From the NCBI GenBank assembly GCA_040882505.1, contig JBBEBE010000005.1, positions 310,001-374,000 of the forward strand: a DNA stretch of 64,000 nt. Direction: 5' to 3'. A program made the position numbers and the translations under genes. Below the pieces are notes generated by a model. The model ran no database searches. It was given only the letters and a program-made list of their open reading frames with translations, and was not told the origin of the DNA. The stretch comes from JBBEBE01 sp040882505 (GTDB lineage Bacteria; Bacteroidota; Rhodothermia; Balneolales; Balneolaceae). The first letter of the stretch is position 1. Each line of letters starts with the position of its first letter. This document shows positions 19,224 to 26,906 of the stretch, piece by piece.

Positions 19224-20340
19224 AGCTGATTCCTCGACCAACCCGCCTACAAAACGGCTTCTCTCCCTGGATCTGTTCCGCGGAGCCACGATGCTTCTTC
19301 TGGTTGCTGAAGGGACGCGACTCTACCGTGTCTTTCGGGAGTACACGCCGGAGGGGACCTGGTCGCACGCCCTGGCAACCCAGTTTACCCACCATGCGTG
19401 GAACGGTCTCTACTTTTGGGATCTGATTCAGCCGTTCTTCATGTTTATCGTGGGCGTGGCGATGGTCTTCTCCCTGAAGAAACGTGTTCGTCGCGAGGAA
19501 GATTGGCCGGTTGCCACTCGGCACATCCTCAGGCGTTGTGGAATCCTGTTGGCTCTCGGAGTCATTTTACACTGTGGCTACAGTGGGGAGTTGGTCTGGG
19601 AGCTATGGAATGTGCTCTCTCAGCTCTCGGTGACCATCCTGATCGCCTACCTGATTGTTCGCTGGCCGCTTCGTTCCCAGCTTCTGTTTTCACTCGGGCT
19701 TCTGTTGGGTGTGGAACTTCTCTACCGGTTTTTCCCGGTCCCCGGATTTGACCAACCGTTCGTGATGGGGCAGAACGCCGGAAGTTGGTTTGATCTCCTG
19801 CTCATGGGCAAGACCAGTGGAGGGGGGTGGGTCGCCATTAACGCGCTTCCGACAGCTGCGCACACCATCTGGGGTGTACTTGCCGGCAAGGTTCTGGCAG
19901 ACAATCGTCCGGAGATGGAGAAAGTGAAGGTCCTGGCCATTGCCGGAGCCGCCGCACTTCTCGCCGGTCTTTTGCTTGATTGGAGCGGAGTGACTCCGAT
20001 CATCAAACGAATCTCGACCTCCTCGTTTGTTTTCGCCAGTGGTGGATGGGCACTTTTGGTATTGGCTCTCTGCTACTGGTGGATCGATATCAAGGGGCAC
20101 CAGCGTGGAGTCTATCTCTTTAGTGTGGTCGGGATGAACTCCATCTTCATCTACATGTTTGCCGAAACGGTGGGTAAGCAGTGGCTCAACGGGTACCTCT
20201 CCATCTTTACCGAAGGGGTCCTGCAGCCACTCGGTCTACCCGCCGGAGGAGTCGCTCTGGGAACAGCGCTCACGGCCCTCGCGGTTCAATGGTATCTCTG
20301 CCACTTTCTCTACCAGAAGCGTGTGTTGATCAAGATCTGA
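19216..20340 (+). CDS. DUF5009 / HGSNAT-like membrane acyltransferase
   Basis: A 374-aa polytopic membrane protein with about ten hydrophobic segments. It opens with RLLSLDLFRGATMLLLV, the start typical of the heparan-alpha-glucosaminide N-acetyltransferase-like family, continues with a conserved FWDLIQPFFMFIVGVAM and ends with a MNSIFIYMFAE segment. The family moves acetyl groups across a membrane onto glucosamine-like sugars. This agrees with the NagA-like deacetylase and SelA/DgaE-like enzyme nearby. It starts inside the histidine kinase gene (8-bp overlap), so its synthesis is probably coupled to the kinase. Confidence 0.82.
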   Translation: MNRADSSTNPPTKRLLSLDLFRGATMLLLVAEGTRLYRVFREYTPEGTWSHALATQFTHHAWNGLYFWDLIQPFFMFIVGVAMVFSLKKRVRREEDWPVATRHILRRCGILLALGVILHCGYSGELVWELWNVLSQLSVTILIAYLIVRWPLRSQLLFSLGLLLGVELLYRFFPVPGFDQPFVMGQNAGSWFDLLLMGKTSGGGWVAINALPTAAHTIWGVLAGKVLADNRPEMEKVKVLAIAGAAALLAGLLLDWSGVTPIIKRISTSSFVFASGGWALLVLALCYWWIDIKGHQRGVYLFSVVGMNSIFIYMFAETVGKQWLNGYLSIFTEGVLQPLGLPAGGVALGTALTALAVQWYLCHFLYQKRVLIKI

Positions 20341-20439
20341 GCAGTCGGATCGAGACGCACAGGATGCGGTCTTCCGAGAGCGTCCATGTGTGATTCTTCA
20401 GATTCCGCACAATGGGTGGGCTTCCTTGGTTCCGCCCGT

Positions 20440-22914
20440 TCAGAAGCTCATCTGCAGGGTCAGATGCCAGGTACGGGGTGCCGACGGCAGGATCCCCGGC
20501 CCTGGATAACCGGTCGCTCGTCGCGTGAAATAGGTTTGGTTCAACACGTTGTCTACTCCGCTTTCGATCGTAAGAAATCGGTAGCTCCAGGCGAGCGAGA
20601 GGTCCAGGACGTCGTAGGCCGGGACGGCTCCCCGAATGCCGCTCTGATTGTCCCGTCGGTCCTGTTGTGCGTTGGAGGCGTCGGTATATTGACGCGAGAG
20701 GGCGGTGTATTGGAGTTGTCCCTGCCAGCGTCGATACCCGAACCGAAGGCCGCTTTTCAGGTTCAGCGTAGGGATAAACTCGACCCGGTTGCCCTCCACG
20801 CCCGGAATTTCCGAGGAGAGGTATCGGGAGTGAGTCCAGGCGGTGTTGACGAAGAGGGAGAATCGTCCCTCCGGTCCCAGGCCGATCCAGTCCCGCATGT
20901 TCAGATCGACCAAGCTCTCCAGCCCGGTCATCAGTGCAGTTCCGATGTTGCCGCGAAACCGCACGATCCGTCCGGTCGGTTCTTTCTCTCCTTCGGAATT
21001 GAGTCGGGTTTCGGCTCGCAGGACTTCGCCGAGGCGACGGTCGTAGTAGAGTGCAAATCCGTTCAGATCGTATCGGAGTCGGTCTCCGATTCGACCGCGA
21101 AGACCCAGGTCGGCGGTGAATCCCCGTTCGTCAGTGATGTCGGGGTCTACCTGGAACGACGGGTTCACCACGCGGATGTCATTGAAGGTGACCGAGCGGT
21201 AGTTTTGCGAGATGTTGCCGTAGAGCTCCAGGCCGGTTCGCGGCAGATAGCTGAGCCCCAGACCACCCAGAAGAAGGGTTCGGTCGAAGACCCGGTTGTC
21301 CTCCATCTCGAGGTTCAGAATGGGTGTGCCTGTCAGATCGTACTGGATACGTCGGAAGGTACCCTCACTTGCTGTGCGGATGTATTCGAACCGAAGGCCC
21401 GGGGTGATGGTGAGATTCTCGCGAAGGTAGAAGATGTTCTCGGTGAAGAGTGCAAGATTGCGGTTCGGGAAATCGAAATCGGACTGGTAAGGGTAGGACG
21501 GAAACCGGTCGTTCTGCATCTCAAACACCGCCTCGTCTCCGTCAGGCCCCGGTCCCTGGGTGGCTTCGTTGGACGAGTGGTAGTACTTGCTGCCGATCAG
21601 GAAGACCGCGGATTGATCACCGAGGGTGTACCGCTGCAGATACCGTCCTTCCAGACCCCAGTTCTGGAACCGTCCGATGAGCAGATCCCGCGGTTCGGAC
21701 GGATCATCGGCCTGTGAGACCCGGTGGGTCCGGAATCCAAGCGCTTCCCGGGTGGCATCCAGTCCGAAGAGGGTGAGTGACAGGTCGCTGCGGGGGCCCG
21801 GTTCATGATTCAGTTTGAGGGCGGCCAATCGCCAATGGACCCGGAACCAGTTTCGTTCCCGATTGCTCTGCCAGGGGTCCTGGTAGAACATGGCGTCGGT
21901 AAGACCGCCCGGCTGTTGGGCGAGGTAGCGCAGCCAGGTGAACTCCAGGGAGAGGGTGGTCCAGTCGGAGAGGGCGTAATCGGTGTAGCCGTAGAGGTTC
22001 CAGGAGTCAAAATCGGAATGGGGCCGGAATCCGTCTCCCCGTTTGTAGTGGGCATAGCCATAGTAGCCGACCGGCCCGGACTGCCCGGAAAGGCTGTTGA
22101 AGGAGGTAAAGAGGGCATCCGAGCCGACCGACTGGCGAGTGGTGACCGTGAGTGGGGTGGTTCGGTCGGGCCGTTTGAGCAAGAAGTTGACCAACCCGCC
22201 AAACTGGGTGCCGTACTGCAGGGAGGCGGCACCCCGAACCATCTGGATACTCGAGAGGGCCTCTGCAGGCGGGGTGTAGTAACTCTCCGGATACCCGAGA
22301 ACATCGGCACTGATGTCGTACCCGTTCTGGCGGGTATTGAAATTGGCCGACCGGTTCGGGTCCAATCCGCGCCCGCCAATATGGAGTTGCAGGCCAGCGG
22401 CGTCGGCGTCGTAAACATTGAGCCCCGAGACCTGACTGTAGATCTGTCGTGCCCGGTTGGAAGATTGATTTACGTGGATCTGATCCATGAGGATCACTTC
22501 CGATTTGCGACCGGCAAAGATGGAGGTCCCTTCGACTTCGCGGAGTTGGCGCATGGCGAAGATCTCCTCCCTCTGTTCGGTCACGGCGACTTCGCTCAAT
22601 TCGCGGGCGATTTCCGTGAGCCGAATCTCCATCTCTCGGTCGGATCCGTCCATTTGGACCACTTCTCGTTTCACCTCGTATCCAAGTGTAAAGAGGAGCA
22701 GGGTGTAGGGCCCGTTTTCCAGGCCAGCCAACTCGAACGTTCCGTCGGCCCGACCGCGATGGGTCTCCTGAAGAGTTTCGTTGAAGATTTCTACACGAGG
22801 CAGAGGCTCTCCCGTCCGGTCGTCAACGATGCGACCGGAGAGCGTATGCTGCGCCTGAAGGGGGAGAATGGCAGCGAGAAAAAAAACAAAACTACAGACC
22901 GTGGATCGTGTCAT
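20440..22914 (-). CDS. FecA-like TonB-dependent receptor
   Basis: An 824-aa outer-membrane receptor. The signal ends LPLQAQ, followed by a carboxypeptidase-regulatory-like domain (HTLSGRIVDDRTGEPLP). The plug has SQVSGLNVYDADAAGLQLHIGGRGLDPNRS and QMVRGAASLQYGTQFGG, as in ferric-citrate-type receptors, and the barrel ends in HLTLQMSF. The start codon lies 23 bp inside the HTTM gene, making it the last gene of the DUF4856-imelysin-HTTM operon. That combination points to iron or another metal; the ligand is not known. Confidence 0.9.
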   Translation of the reverse strand: MTRSTVCSFVFFLAAILPLQAQHTLSGRIVDDRTGEPLPRVEIFNETLQETHRGRADGTFELAGLENGPYTLLLFTLGYEVKREVVQMDGSDREMEIRLTEIARELSEVAVTEQREEIFAMRQLREVEGTSIFAGRKSEVILMDQIHVNQSSNRARQIYSQVSGLNVYDADAAGLQLHIGGRGLDPNRSANFNTRQNGYDISADVLGYPESYYTPPAEALSSIQMVRGAASLQYGTQFGGLVNFLLKRPDRTTPLTVTTRQSVGSDALFTSFNSLSGQSGPVGYYGYAHYKRGDGFRPHSDFDSWNLYGYTDYALSDWTTLSLEFTWLRYLAQQPGGLTDAMFYQDPWQSNRERNWFRVHWRLAALKLNHEPGPRSDLSLTLFGLDATREALGFRTHRVSQADDPSEPRDLLIGRFQNWGLEGRYLQRYTLGDQSAVFLIGSKYYHSSNEATQGPGPDGDEAVFEMQNDRFPSYPYQSDFDFPNRNLALFTENIFYLRENLTITPGLRFEYIRTASEGTFRRIQYDLTGTPILNLEMEDNRVFDRTLLLGGLGLSYLPRTGLELYGNISQNYRSVTFNDIRVVNPSFQVDPDITDERGFTADLGLRGRIGDRLRYDLNGFALYYDRRLGEVLRAETRLNSEGEKEPTGRIVRFRGNIGTALMTGLESLVDLNMRDWIGLGPEGRFSLFVNTAWTHSRYLSSEIPGVEGNRVEFIPTLNLKSGLRFGYRRWQGQLQYTALSRQYTDASNAQQDRRDNQSGIRGAVPAYDVLDLSLAWSYRFLTIESGVDNVLNQTYFTRRATGYPGPGILPSAPRTWHLTLQMSF

Positions 22915-24268
22915 GTAACGGGAGTATCCAGGATTTCGGTTTCAGATTTCGGGGTTGAGCTGCCAAATCGATGGTCGGATCGATGAATCGTTGGCTGGGT
23001 CGGCCGTTCAGGGCGACATAACTCTCGGCATACACGTGAACGTTTGGCATCCCCTGACGGCGGTACGTCTCGGCGAGCCAGTGGGCATAGTCCAGAATCA
23101 TGTCGGGTTGTGTGGACATCTGTTCCTCCTGAAATCGGGTCAGGTGCTCGTTGTTGTCCACCATCCAGGATCGTCCGCTGTCCGGATCGGAGATTCGAAT
23201 GTCGGTCTGTCCGGTCTTCTCCATGAGCATGACCCGCCAGGAGAAACGGAACCCCTCCTCGGTCCAGAAGAGTTCGCCAGGGTAGAGAAGATACCGCCAC
23301 GGAAGCAGGAGTTGCAGAAGAAAAAAGAGCGAGAGTCCTGCCAGCCGGAGCCGGGACCCGATTCCCGAATCGGGAGCCCATGTCCGGTCGTTCCGGAGGC
23401 GGTCCATAGGTAGATTCAGCCACCCGGCCAAACGGTCGAGCAGTCGTTGGTGAACCGCCGGGTCCATGAAGATGAAGGCGGCGGCGATCATGATGTACGG
23501 GAACATACCGATCGGAAAGAGCAGACCGGTCATCAGGTGGAATCCGACGACCAGCAGCAGAGCGAAGACTCGTGTTCGATTCCAAAACAGAAGGAACGGG
23601 ATGCTCAGGTCATACAGCGCTCCCCCCCAACTGAAGGCGTAGTGAACCCACCGCTCCTGAAAGAGGTCTCCGAGAAGCGGCATGCTCCCCATTGGTGGAA
23701 GCCAGATGGAGAGTGGCATGGCGCGGAGAAGCCAGTCGGAGTTGAATTTGGCCAGACCGGCATGAAGCCAGACGATGGCCATCAGGAGCTGGATCGCGTA
23801 CACAGTCCACGCCGGAATGGTTCCCTTCCGCTGTTCCGGATCCTTCCAGGCGTCCAGGGAGTAGCTGCATCCCATCGGCAGAAAAAGCATCAGGAACGAG
23901 AGGATGGAGACGAAGTAGTAGTGGTTCAGATAGGTGGTCTTGTCCATGAGCTCGATCCAGGTAAAGCTCAGAAAAAAGAGCAGCGTGCTGACCCGGGTTT
24001 TCCATCCAAAGAGGACGCCGATGGACGCGAGGCCGGCAACGAAAAAGAGGAGCCAGGTCGCCTGCTCGACGGGCGTTACCCAGGAGAATCCGTAGTAGGA
24101 GAAGTGGAATGAAGGGTCCAGATAGAGGGACTGTACCCAGCCATTGGCCACGAACCGCAAAATACTCCAGAGCATCAACGTGCCGAAGAGCATACGAAAA
24201 AGAGCCAGGGGCGCTGCTGGCACCTCCCGGCTCAAGGTTCGGGACCATGTGGATGTTTCCAGGGTCAT
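22892..24268 (-). CDS. HTTM-domain (gamma-carboxylase-like) membrane protein
   Basis: A 458-aa inner-membrane protein with an HTTM domain, the membrane fold shared with vitamin K-dependent gamma-carboxylase: PLALFRMLFGTLML at the start, YLNHYYFVSILSFLMLFLP, then AIVWLHAGLAKFNSDWL and VGFHLMTGLLFPIGMFPYIM. A soluble C-terminal tail (about residues 345-458) follows. The role of bacterial HTTM proteins is mostly unknown. Here it sits between imelysin (45 bp upstream) and the TonB receptor (23-bp overlap), an arrangement I recognise from other Bacteroidota iron-type loci. No carboxylation activity should be assumed. Confidence 0.85.
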   Translation of the reverse strand: MTLETSTWSRTLSREVPAAPLALFRMLFGTLMLWSILRFVANGWVQSLYLDPSFHFSYYGFSWVTPVEQATWLLFFVAGLASIGVLFGWKTRVSTLLFFLSFTWIELMDKTTYLNHYYFVSILSFLMLFLPMGCSYSLDAWKDPEQRKGTIPAWTVYAIQLLMAIVWLHAGLAKFNSDWLLRAMPLSIWLPPMGSMPLLGDLFQERWVHYAFSWGGALYDLSIPFLLFWNRTRVFALLLVVGFHLMTGLLFPIGMFPYIMIAAAFIFMDPAVHQRLLDRLAGWLNLPMDRLRNDRTWAPDSGIGSRLRLAGLSLFFLLQLLLPWRYLLYPGELFWTEEGFRFSWRVMLMEKTGQTDIRISDPDSGRSWMVDNNEHLTRFQEEQMSTQPDMILDYAHWLAETYRRQGMPNVHVYAESYVALNGRPSQRFIDPTIDLAAQPRNLKPKSWILPLHDTIHGL

Positions 24269-24313
24269 GTCCGTGTCGTCTGATCTCGCTTGTATGGCGG
24301 TAGGTTCACGGGG

Positions 24314-25456
24314 TCAATCTCCGTCGGTGTCGGTATAGGAAACGTTGATTCCAAGAGCCTGAAGCATGTCTGTTTTCAGGTAGACCACATTTCGTTGCAA
24401 AGCGTCGTACGCTTGGAGCATGAGGCTGTTCTCCTGATCAACCTGCAATTTCAGATTCTCATCCAGCTCCAAAATGGCTTGACGCGCCACTTCGAATTGA
24501 TCCAGGATCTGTGTAGCCAGCAGGGGTTCTCCCCGCAACTCGTTTAGGTAGTCGAGGTACGCTTCCAAGCTGGGTCCACTCGTGCTACCCTGGAAGGCCT
24601 GACCACGGAAGAACCGCTCGGCGGCTGTGAGCGCCTCCAGGAGTAACTCGCGGGAGAGATCCCCGCGGTAGGGAGCTTCGACATGTCCAGGCAGGAGGGT
24701 TCCCGTATTAAAACCAGCACCAGGTAATACTCCTGCCGGGATACCCACCTTGCCGGCGCGCAGATGCTTCTCGTAATCAAAGATGTAGCCATTGACAGTC
24801 CGATCTACCGAGGCTGTTTCCCCATCATCGTCGTTCTCAACATACTGGTCACGATACTCTGTCTCCCACTCGGTATGAACCGTTCCGGCTAGGAGATGAA
24901 TGCGAGCGCTCACATCGGAAAGGTAGGCTCTCCAGATCTCGGCGTCGGGCCCGCTCTGATAGCGGGCGAGCAGCTCGGCATCACTCTCTTCCAGGCCGTA
25001 GAGCAGGTAGTCGAGGGCCGGAAAGCCTTGGGCATCCATCAGCGAGGGAAGCTCCAGGTTCCACTCGCCGCTCTCGACGCTCTGGTGAATTTCGTCGGGT
25101 TTGGTCGGGTATAGGTTCACATAGTCGCGAAGCATGTGGGTCATGGCCGGTCCAACTTCGAACATGGAGACCCACTGAAACCCGAGGTACGCCTCTTCCC
25201 ATGCGGTTCGAAGCTCGTCGAGCGTGGATTGAGACGGACTTTCGGCGAAGCCGGTTGCGGCTTGATCCAGTGCAGCGGCATCGGATTCGAACGAGGCGAA
25301 GGAGGGAATGATGATTCCGTCGGCCCAGTGAACGAGCATCGCCCGCCGATCAAAGTTGTCTCCGGCGGGCCCCACGCCACTCTCCCCGCTGCAGGCAGCG
25401 AGGAGTAGCACGGGAAGCGCCAACAGGACAGAAAAGCGTGAGAAGAATGTTTTCAT
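24314..25456 (-). CDS. Imelysin-family (peptidase M75-like) lipoprotein
   Basis: A 380-aa lipoprotein (lipobox LLAAC) of the imelysin/IrpA family: RTAWEEAYLGFQWVSMFEVGP in the first helical bundle, QGFPALDYLLYGLEE (the usual GLEAIEYLLF region) and SVDRTVNGYIFDYEKHLRAGKVGIPAG later. Imelysins are periplasmic or surface proteins found with iron-uptake genes; peptidase activity is doubtful. The classical GxHxxE motif is not obvious. It is 9 bp downstream of the DUF4856 gene and 45 bp upstream of the HTTM gene in one operon. Confidence 0.88.
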   Translation of the reverse strand: MKTFFSRFSVLLALPVLLLAACSGESGVGPAGDNFDRRAMLVHWADGIIIPSFASFESDAAALDQAATGFAESPSQSTLDELRTAWEEAYLGFQWVSMFEVGPAMTHMLRDYVNLYPTKPDEIHQSVESGEWNLELPSLMDAQGFPALDYLLYGLEESDAELLARYQSGPDAEIWRAYLSDVSARIHLLAGTVHTEWETEYRDQYVENDDDGETASVDRTVNGYIFDYEKHLRAGKVGIPAGVLPGAGFNTGTLLPGHVEAPYRGDLSRELLLEALTAAERFFRGQAFQGSTSGPSLEAYLDYLNELRGEPLLATQILDQFEVARQAILELDENLKLQVDQENSLMLQAYDALQRNVVYLKTDMLQALGINVSYTDTDGD

Positions 25457-25465
25457 GGGTCCGGC

Positions 25466-26710
25466 TTAATTGGCTGCAGCTTCTTCGACCGTGAACTCAA
25501 AGTGGTCGGCAATCTCGGCGGAGAGTTCGTCCAGCGTCTCGCCGGTGACATCCCACAACCCATTTTCACCATCTCCCAACAGTCGGTCCAGAAGATCGGT
25601 TACTTCGCTGTTACTCAAATAGGGTTCGTTGGTCCCCGGCTCACGTGTGAATTGCAAACTGTAGATGAATCCGTACCCTTCGGAGAGGGAGTGGAACGCG
25701 GCTCCGTACTGCGGGGTCTCTTCGGAGAGCTGGCGCTTGCCGGCCTGCAGGTAGTAGACGCCCCGAACGGCAATGGCTTTGGAGATGGCTTCCCGAATGA
25801 TCTCTGCCTGTTGGTCACGAATCTCGTATTCACCGGCTACAATGGCAGCCCGACCTTTTTTGAAGGCATCGAAGATGTCGGTTGCCAAATGAGAGAAGTC
25901 CTCGTCCTCGCTCACTTGTCCGACATACTTGTTCAAAAATCGGTCGTCGTCACCGATGGTGGCGTTCGGGTTGGCCGGGTTCTGGGCGGTACCATAGATG
26001 TATCCGTACGCCTCGTCCCATTTGTGCTCCATCGTGGTGTAGGTGGTTCCGCTCTCAGTGACACCGTCATCGTTGTTATCCCGGTTGGTTCCGGCATCCA
26101 GAACCGAGGGACTCAAATAGTTGTTGAGCATCTGGTCGGCCATCAGGGCACCGATCAGGGATTTGTTGACCAACTGGTCATACTCCAGGCCTTCGCCACT
26201 GACGTAGCGTGTGCTGGATCCCTGTGCGATCTGTCCAGCAATTCCCGGTTGGGCAAGAACGTTCCGATTCGGGAACACTTCGTTGATTTGAGCGCTGATC
26301 CAGGTTTCGAAATCGTTTTTGAGCTCGGCGCTCAGGGTCGCATTGGAGGCGAAATAATCACTGGAGGCCGCTACTTTGCTTTTGATGCTCTTGTCGGATG
26401 CGTTCAGATCGGCATCGGACCAAGGGTCGGCGTCGTTCCCGTCGGCCGTTTGATTGCGGTACATCTGAAGCAGAAGCTCTTCGGTACTGTTGTCAAAGTC
26501 GAGCATGGAGACAAAGAGTTCGTCTCCCATCTGAATACGTGTGGTTTGCCCGCTGAACGAAACCGAGCTTTCACCGTTGCGTTCAAAGGAGTAGGTGGGG
26601 GGTTCGTTCAGTACCGGTTCGCCATCGGATTCGGTTCCGCAGGAGACAGCGAAAAGGCCGGCAATCAAGATCAGTGTGAGTTTGGAGAGAGTGGTTTGTG
26701 CGTCCATCAT
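25466..26710 (-). CDS. DUF4856 lipoprotein, first gene of metal-uptake operon
   Basis: A 414-aa lipoprotein (lipobox FAVSC) of the DUF4856 family. The diagnostic start, PPTYSFERNGESSVSFSGQTTRIQM, is followed by an acidic N/D-rich segment and a helical region with TTYTTMEHKWDEAYGYIYGT and EEDFSHLATDIFDAFKKGRAAI. DUF4856 proteins resemble imelysins in helical content and are regularly encoded next to one. It is the promoter-proximal gene of the operon running left to 20440. The paired ATGs at 26710 and 26707 make the exact start uncertain by one residue. Confidence 0.88.
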   Translation of the reverse strand: MMDAQTTLSKLTLILIAGLFAVSCGTESDGEPVLNEPPTYSFERNGESSVSFSGQTTRIQMGDELFVSMLDFDNSTEELLLQMYRNQTADGNDADPWSDADLNASDKSIKSKVAASSDYFASNATLSAELKNDFETWISAQINEVFPNRNVLAQPGIAGQIAQGSSTRYVSGEGLEYDQLVNKSLIGALMADQMLNNYLSPSVLDAGTNRDNNDDGVTESGTTYTTMEHKWDEAYGYIYGTAQNPANPNATIGDDDRFLNKYVGQVSEDEDFSHLATDIFDAFKKGRAAIVAGEYEIRDQQAEIIREAISKAIAVRGVYYLQAGKRQLSEETPQYGAAFHSLSEGYGFIYSLQFTREPGTNEPYLSNSEVTDLLDRLLGDGENGLWDVTGETLDELSAEIADHFEFTVEEAAAN

Positions 26711-26759
26711 CAGATTGAATGTTTCTTTCAGTATGTGTTGTTCGGGATCTTCCCGTTTA

Positions 26760-26802
26760 TTTAGACCGCATCTAAACTAAGGGCAGAATCCGGCTTTTCC
26801 AA
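26760..26802 (-). promoter_or_regulatory. Promoter with overlapping TTTAGA-N5-TCTAAA palindrome
   Basis: On the minus strand TTGG (26802-26799), a 19-nt spacer and TAGTTTAG (26779-26772) match the Bacteroidota sigma-70 consensus TTG-n19-TAnnTTTG with one mismatch. The palindrome TTTAGACCGCATCTAAA at 26760-26776 overlaps the -7 element. It lies 50 bp before the DUF4856 start. The layout is that of a repressor site. By shape and context I suspect a DtxR/MntR-family metal regulator rather than Fur; that is inference. Confidence 0.6.
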
Positions 26803-26906
26803 GACGGAGACAGAGTTTTTTTAAAAGAGTGAGAAACTGGATCGATAGATCAGGTCGTGAGAAGAGGTGAAATCAGGAAGGTAAAAGAAGTGGTACAGAA
26901 GGAAGG

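Noticed and set aside
26760..26776. Classical Fur box upstream of the metal operon
   Set aside because: The palindrome TTTAGA-N5-TCTAAA does not show the GATAAT repeats of Fur sites; a DtxR/MntR-type site fits better.
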